NCBI GenBank assembly: GCA_037447655.1
Contig: JBBHKE010002973.1
Span: 729,726 to 764,864 of the forward strand
Origin: Zygnema cylindricum
Taxonomy: Eukaryota; Streptophyta; Zygnematophyceae; Zygnematales; Zygnemataceae
Direction of reading: 5' to 3'
DNA: 35,139 bases
Part shown: positions 30,828 through 35,139 of the stretch, piece after piece
Numbering within the stretch: position 1 is the first letter of the stretch
How the letters are laid out: each line of letters begins with the position of its first letter
The notes under the pieces: generated by a model
What the model was told of the DNA's origin: nothing
Database searches by the model: none
Seen by the model: the letters and a program-made list of their open reading frames with translations, nothing else
Program-made: the position numbers and the translations under genes

Positions 30828-33800
30828 TCACGAATTCGGTTTTCTTCCAAATTGTACCACCATTGGTTTTCCTTTTAACATAAACCCATTTACTTCCTCC
30901 TGAAAATCCACATCAAATCCAAACAAAAAAAAAAAAAAAATAGAATAGATAGACATTCAGTTAACAGTCAAAAAGAAAATTCTGTACCGATTGTTATGTT
31001 TACCAATTTTTTCATTTATTTACCGATATCAGACACCAATTTAATCATTTCTTACCTTTTTTTTTATCGATTTATATATTTGTCGTTATTATTACTTCGT
31101 TCCATTATTATCATTAACAATTGTACAAAATCATGTATCTCTCTTTCTCTTATGAATGTTTATACCATAAACAAGAATGTTTGCAAAGAAATCAATAATG
31201 TTTGCAATTTTTATTTTATTTTTTTTAACTTTCTATCTCAAATTTCTTAATTTTGTAATTCAATTTTTAGAACGTTTTGAGTGATCTCGAGCAAATACAT
31301 CATCAAAAGTATTAGAAAACGATACATAATATATAAAAATGAATACAATAATAAAAATCATACATTTAGATATGAAATACCTTCCGTAAAAATTGGAAAA
31401 CGTTATAAAATACAATTCATAAAAATATAGAAACGTTATAAGATACAACTCATAAAAATAAAAAAAACATGAAAGAATAAAATAAAAAAAAGGTTATAAG
31501 AAAAATGCATTAAGATATGGAAAATAACACAATACATTCATAAAAAAAATGAAAAACGACATAGAATACAATATTTAGTAAGATATAGAACATGGCATAC
31601 GGTAGAATAAAAAACACTCTACAATTTAGTTTACAGTGCACATAAAATACAATACCCGTACAATACCTAGAGTTGCATATCGTAACCATTTTCCTATGAT
31701 ATTTTTCAATACACTTAAGGGCTGTAGTGTATCGAAATTTTATTTTTCACGATACACGATATTCTACACAATACACTATACGTAGAAGTACTAAGTATTT
31801 TGTACTTGTTCTAATTTACCTGTTACATAAACAGGGCAAATTACTAATCTTGAAATTCAAAAAGTTAACTTCCATCGGCTGCTTTACGACTTCACCGACA
31901 TTGTGATCTCTCTTGTACTTTTTTACGGTTATTATACAGACCCAAAATTACAGATTGAAAAGTTCACTTTTCTTCATAGTCACAGATATCCGGGGATCAA
32001 AAATCGTTCGACCAACTTTGATCGAACGATACACTGTGTATTGCTATTAGTTTTAATATATTTGTCGCCACTTAAAACATCATTTCTCCGTGGAACCTTG
32101 TCAGATTGTTAATCCGACGGTAGCGAATGAAAGGTAAGATTCTCACCTTCCGATTGGGAGTTTCTGATCAAAAATCTGACATGTGTGCGAGGGAGAAAAT
32201 AAGTTTTAAGTGGCAAAGCATTAACACTAATAGCGATACACAAAGTAGTGTAATAAAGCGTAAAAAATACCAGAATGGGATGTTTATCAATGTTTTGTTG
32301 GTTGTTGTTGAATCCATTGCGTATCTACATTTTCCTTGAGAGTCAGTTTTGTCACAAAATTTGTGCATCAAATATCGCGACGCGATTTTTGACCGATATT
32401 ACATATTGCCATTTTTTGGCCTCGATATGCATAGCTCTAACAATACCACACTCGATTCGAAATAAAACACAATGCGCAACATATACACTTCCTATAAAAA
32501 AAACAATCTTTCACATTTACTAGCGTTGCATATCAGCATCGGATTTTTGACGATATTTTTCGATTGACTTTATCAGGACTGTAGTGTATCATATCACAAA
32601 GTCTATAGTGTATCGTAATTTCATTTTTCATGCTACACAATACTCTTCGTGGTACACAATACACTATATACCGTAGTACTTAAAAAGTACAAAATATCTT
32701 CGTACTTAATGTAAAAAACAGGTCTACATCTACTGTGACCGCAGTTCATGCTTTTCAACAACATTGTGGTGGGTCTTACTTTTAACCGTTTCTCCAACAC
32801 CCAAAAGTACAATTGGAAAAACTTCAGCAAAAATAGTCACCAGTATTAGGAGATCGAGAATCTTACGGTCAACTTTAATCGATTGGTACACTGTCGACCG
32901 TTATTGGAGTTAATAACACTGATTCGGTCGCGGATTTTTTTGGGTAAAAATCATAAAATAGTGTTAACAATACCATATTCAGGGAGTGGATTAGGATCTG
33001 CCACCTCTACTTGCAATAAATTAATATTACATATTCTAATTTCACATCAACACTAATAAATTCTTAACGCTAATAACGATGGGCAGTGTAGTGTAATAAA
33101 GGGTAACAAGTACAACGCTACAAGAGTAGGATGTTCATTGATTTTTTCTTACTTATTCTTTCTTTCCTTTTTTTCCTTTTGAGAGTATCGCATTTCATGA
33201 TACGACACGGGGGAGTCAATTTTTGTCACATTTTTTGTGTATCGAAAATTGAGACACAATTTTTGACCTTTTTCGAATAGTTTCCTTTTGGAATCAATAT
33301 GCCTAAAAATCACAAAAAAAGAAAAAAAATGCCACATATAATTTTGTAACTCACCAAAGCCTCTCGGGCGATCTCGACGGTCGGAAACGTGACAAAAGCT
33401 TGTCCTTTCATTCGTCCTTCCTGTGCAGATAAAACAAAATTGCTTGTCACATGTCACAATCTCAAGGCCCAAAGAATATGAAAAGAGAAAAAGAGAATAA
33501 AAGAAAAGAAGATAAACAAAAATAAGATTAAAAAAAGAAAGGAAAGGACAAAAAAAAATGGAAAAATATATCGACGGAGGTGAATCAACCATATCAACGG
33601 AGATGTTCTTCACCAGATTTTTGAACAATACAAAAAACGGCTCAGTACTTTTGTACTTTTCATGCAGAAGTACAAAATCGTACATGTCACAAAACAGATA
33701 GCTACGTGTAGAAAAGCTACTTCGCCAGTTGTTACACACGAGGGACAAAATTTTTGAAAATCAAAAATCGAAAATCGAAAATCGAAAATCAAAAAGTCGC

Positions 33801-34832
33801 CTAAGAAGAAAAAAGAAATTAAAACAAATTTTACAACACCCAACTGACACACATTTGCAGCTTTCGGTTCATAGAATTACATGTGGTTGCCACGATTCGT
33901 TTTCGATTTTTTCTCGACGGCCGATAAAAATTGAGACGTAAAATATTTTATCTCGTTAAATTTCAATAAGCAATTTGCAACGACTGGAAAAAAAATTTCT
34001 TACATGTGTCAAAGTGGTCATAAAAGATAAAAGTGAATATTTTACAACTACGACTTGTGTGCAATTGTACCGAAAACTCGAAAAGAACACCGTGTATAGG
34101 CATTACTAATAAGATTTTTTTCGACACTTAAAACACCTTTTCTCCTTAATATTTTATTTATTTATTTTACTTTATTTATTTATTTATTTTATTTATTTAT
34201 TTATTTATTTTTTTTTATTTTTTTTATTATTTTATTTTATTTTTATTTAATGATTTTATTTTATTTTTATTTATTTATTTTTATTTTTATTACGATGAGA
34301 TGATGAGATGATGATGAGATGATGATGATGATGATGATGAGATGAGACGGATAGGGCGAGGCGATTGAACGGATGTCGACCATCCAGAGGATTCCATGGA
34401 AAAAAGGAAAGAAATACAAGGAACATCGGAAATGGAGGAAATGGCATAATGGACTTGAAGGAATTGAATTGAAATGACTGGATCTCGTAAATAAGAGATA
34501 TTTCATAATCGACGTCAGTTGACGTCAGTTGAAGGCCGTTGGCCAGAGTTGACTTTTTTTTTGACATTAGCATTGACTGATTTGTCGACAATCAACTATA
34601 TTTGACCAGGGTTGACTGGAATTGACCCTAGTTGACCATGCTGACCCCACCGGAGTTGACCATAGTTGACCATGGTTGACCCACTCTGAACAGAGTTGAC
34701 CAAAGTTGACTCTTTGACCAGAGTTGACCAAAATTGACCCTCTTTGACCAGAGTTGACCAGAGATGACTTTACCTGCATGAGTTTGACTCCCAACGAGAC
34801 ACGTGTCACTTCCAAAGACCTGAAAAAGGCGC
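30828..34832 (-). CDS. RNPC3: U11/U12 snRNP 65-kDa protein (RNPC3) homologue, last three exons, 5' end outside window
   Basis: Exons 34832-34774 (59 nt), 33420-33355 (66 nt) and 30899-30828 (72 nt with TGA); introns GT-AG, phases 1, 0, 0. Together they encode about 62 residues of the C-terminal RNA-recognition motif and the C-terminus. Exon A gives SLEVTRVSLGVKLMQ; exon B gives EGRMKGQAFVTF, with RNP1 as KGQAFVTF, then PTVEIAREAL; exon C gives EEVNGFMLKGKPMVVQFGRK and ends PNS. EGRMKGQAF and VNGF..KGKPMVVQF are the signature of the 65K/RNPC3 C-terminal RRM. That RRM binds the 3' stem-loop of U12 snRNA in the minor spliceosome. The C-terminal tail is very short. The preceding exon must end with one base (completing Gly) and lies beyond 35139. 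The 30900-33354 intron is filled with repeats. Confidence 0.85.
31385..31620. repeat. Degenerate AT-rich tandem repeat, unit about 33-37 bp
   Basis: Units resembling AAACGTTATAAAATACAA plus TTCATAAAAATATAG recur with decreasing identity (AAACGTTATAAGATACAACT, then ACACAATACATTCATAAAAA, then GACATAGAATACAATATT). Non-coding, in the last RNPC3 intron. Confidence 0.55.
32031..32251. repeat. MITE-like element, type-2 core, in duplication copy 1
   Basis: The left end is ACACTGTGTATTGCTATTAG and the right end is the inverse of CTAATAGCGATACACAAAG then TAGTGT. It has the type-2 subterminal pair CCACTTAAAAC (32068-32078) and GTTTTAAGTGG (32203-32213). Its centre (about 32098-32183) aligns in reverse with the centre of 636-863: both share CCAATCGGAAG, TGAGAATCTTA and ACCGTC in that order when one is inverted. 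Confidence 0.65.
32888..33089. repeat. MITE-like element, type-1 core, in duplication copy 2
   Basis: The left end is ACACTGTCGACCGTTATTGG and the right end 33068-33089 (CGCTAATAACGATGGGCAGTGT-like) is its imperfect inverse. The core begins TAATAACACTGATTCGG, like AACGCTAATTCGG of 24210-24427, and lacks the CCACTTAAAAC pair. Confidence 0.55.
33755..33798 (+). repeat. AAAATCG heptamer repeat
   Basis: About five AAAATCG/AAAATCA units in a row, in the RNPC3 intron 33421-34773. Confidence 0.85.
34087..34150 (+). repeat. Left end of a type-2 MITE-like element
   Basis: ACACCGTGTATAGGCATTAC, then TTTTTTTCGACACTTAAAAC, matches the left 60 bases of 636-863. It runs into a (TTTA)n tract and no right end follows, so it is truncated. 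Confidence 0.55.
34146..34345 (+). repeat. (TTTA)n tract followed by (GATGAT)n
   Basis: 34146-34290 is TTTA/TTTTA repeats; 34293-34345 is ATGATGAGATGATG-type trinucleotide repeat. Both are simple repeats in the RNPC3 intron. Confidence 0.95.
34508..34770 (+). repeat. GTTGACC (W-box-core) array next to an RNPC3 exon
   Basis: About 17 TTGAC motifs in about 260 bases, mostly as AGTTGACCA or TTTGACCAG with a 9-15 base rhythm. The array ends within a few bases of the donor of exon 34774-34832. TTGACC is the WRKY core. Its complement array occurs at 10672-10880, which suggests a dispersed minisatellite. Confidence 0.8.
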
Positions 34833-34837
34833 CTAAG

Positions 34838-35139
34838 AGGATAAAAAGGGGACAGGGAGGGAGGGAGAGAGATGGGAGAAGGAAAAGTCGAGAAAGAAAG
34901 AGAGAATGAGGGATCGACTTTTTTTTTAAGAAGGATAAACATGGTTGAATATGAAGCAAAAAAGAGTAAAAGCAGGAGGAGAGAGAGAAGGAGGGACAGA
35001 GGGAGAGAGGAAAGCGGACAGAGCGGGTGGAAAGAGGTGCAGGGGAGAGAGGAGAGAGGGAGATAGAGGGCAGAGGGGAAGAAGGAGGGAGGGAGAGAGT
35101 GGGAAGGGGAAGAGGGGGAGACAGGAAGAGCTGGAGAGG
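34838..35139 (+). repeat. Polypurine region at the window end
   Basis: Almost pure A/G (GGGAGGGAGAGAGA, GGAAGAGGGGGAGACAGG), interrupted by a short T run and an ACATGG-containing stretch at 34918-34955. On the RNPC3 strand it is a polypyrimidine tract upstream of the exon acceptor, so intronic. No exon seen. Confidence 0.7.

Larger units (their letters stand above)
31668..33330. repeat. Tandem segmental duplication, about 853-bp period, in the RNPC3 intron
   Basis: Copy 1 starts CTAGAGTTGCATATC (about 31668), copy 2 starts CTAGCGTTGCATATC (about 32521). Corresponding landmarks: GATATTTTTC (about 31697/32553), CTGTAGTGTATC (31724/32578), ACAATACACTATA (about 31769/32656), CAACTTT.ATCGA (32013/32871), TAGTGTAATAAAG (about 32246/33089). 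The copies are diverged, so the event is not recent. Each holds a MITE-like element at the same place (32031-32251 and 32888-33089). Confidence 0.7.

Noticed and set aside
33149-33748. 199-residue open frame on the minus strand
   Set aside because: It runs through introns of the RNPC3 homologue; the conserved RRM segment is in another frame at 33355-33420, flanked by canonical splice sites.
1625-34773. U12-type introns, looked for because RNPC3 is present
   Set aside because: All donors read begin GT with U2-like sequences (GTAAGT, GTGAGT, GTATGT and similar); none has the ATCCTT donor core.

Overview
This is eukaryotic nuclear DNA: every recognised gene is split by GT-AG introns, and intergenic DNA is AT-rich with abundant (CT)n, (GA)n and poly(G) tracts and inverted-repeat transposons. 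The gene set points to the green-plant lineage. The best-supported gene is an NCL-type Na+/Ca2+ exchanger with cytosolic EF-hands, a plant/green-algal architecture, and a short run of plant-telomere-like AAACCCTA motifs lies in one of its introns. A streptophyte alga or early land plant is my guess; the species cannot be fixed from the sequence.

Layout. 1-1140 is non-genic and holds two copies of a MITE-like family. 1146-1480 is an array of about 26-bp repeats carrying G-boxes (CACGTG), ending four bases before the ATG of a plus-strand, seven-exon RNF25-like E3 ubiquitin ligase gene (1484-7331: RWD domain, RING-H2, then a very long RGG/RG-rich tail whose frame breaks at a 33-G run). A decayed non-LTR retrotransposon (about 7700-9783) follows in the same orientation. 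On the minus strand, 21467-11128, lies a complete 13-exon NCL gene (628 aa), reconstructed exon by exon with consistent phases. 21468-30827 is about 9 kb without a supportable gene, made of MITEs, larger inverted-repeat elements, hairpins and duplications. On the minus strand, 34832-30828, lie the last three small exons of an RNPC3 (U11/U12-65K) homologue; its 5' part is outside the window.

The three genes are unrelated housekeeping-type functions (ubiquitin ligase, cation exchanger, minor-spliceosome protein) and no operon-like or pathway link is visible. The most interesting signals are the G-box minisatellite abutting the RNF25 start, the poly(G) frame switch in the RGG tail, an 83-bp duplication of the acceptor of NCL intron 11, a repeated inverted-terminal-repeat family (two core types, at least ten copies or ends), a tandem duplication in the RNPC3 intron whose two copies hold different MITE cores at the same site, and a perfect 23-bp-stem hairpin inside a 772-bp element. 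All coordinates were worked out by eye; no alignment or database search was run.
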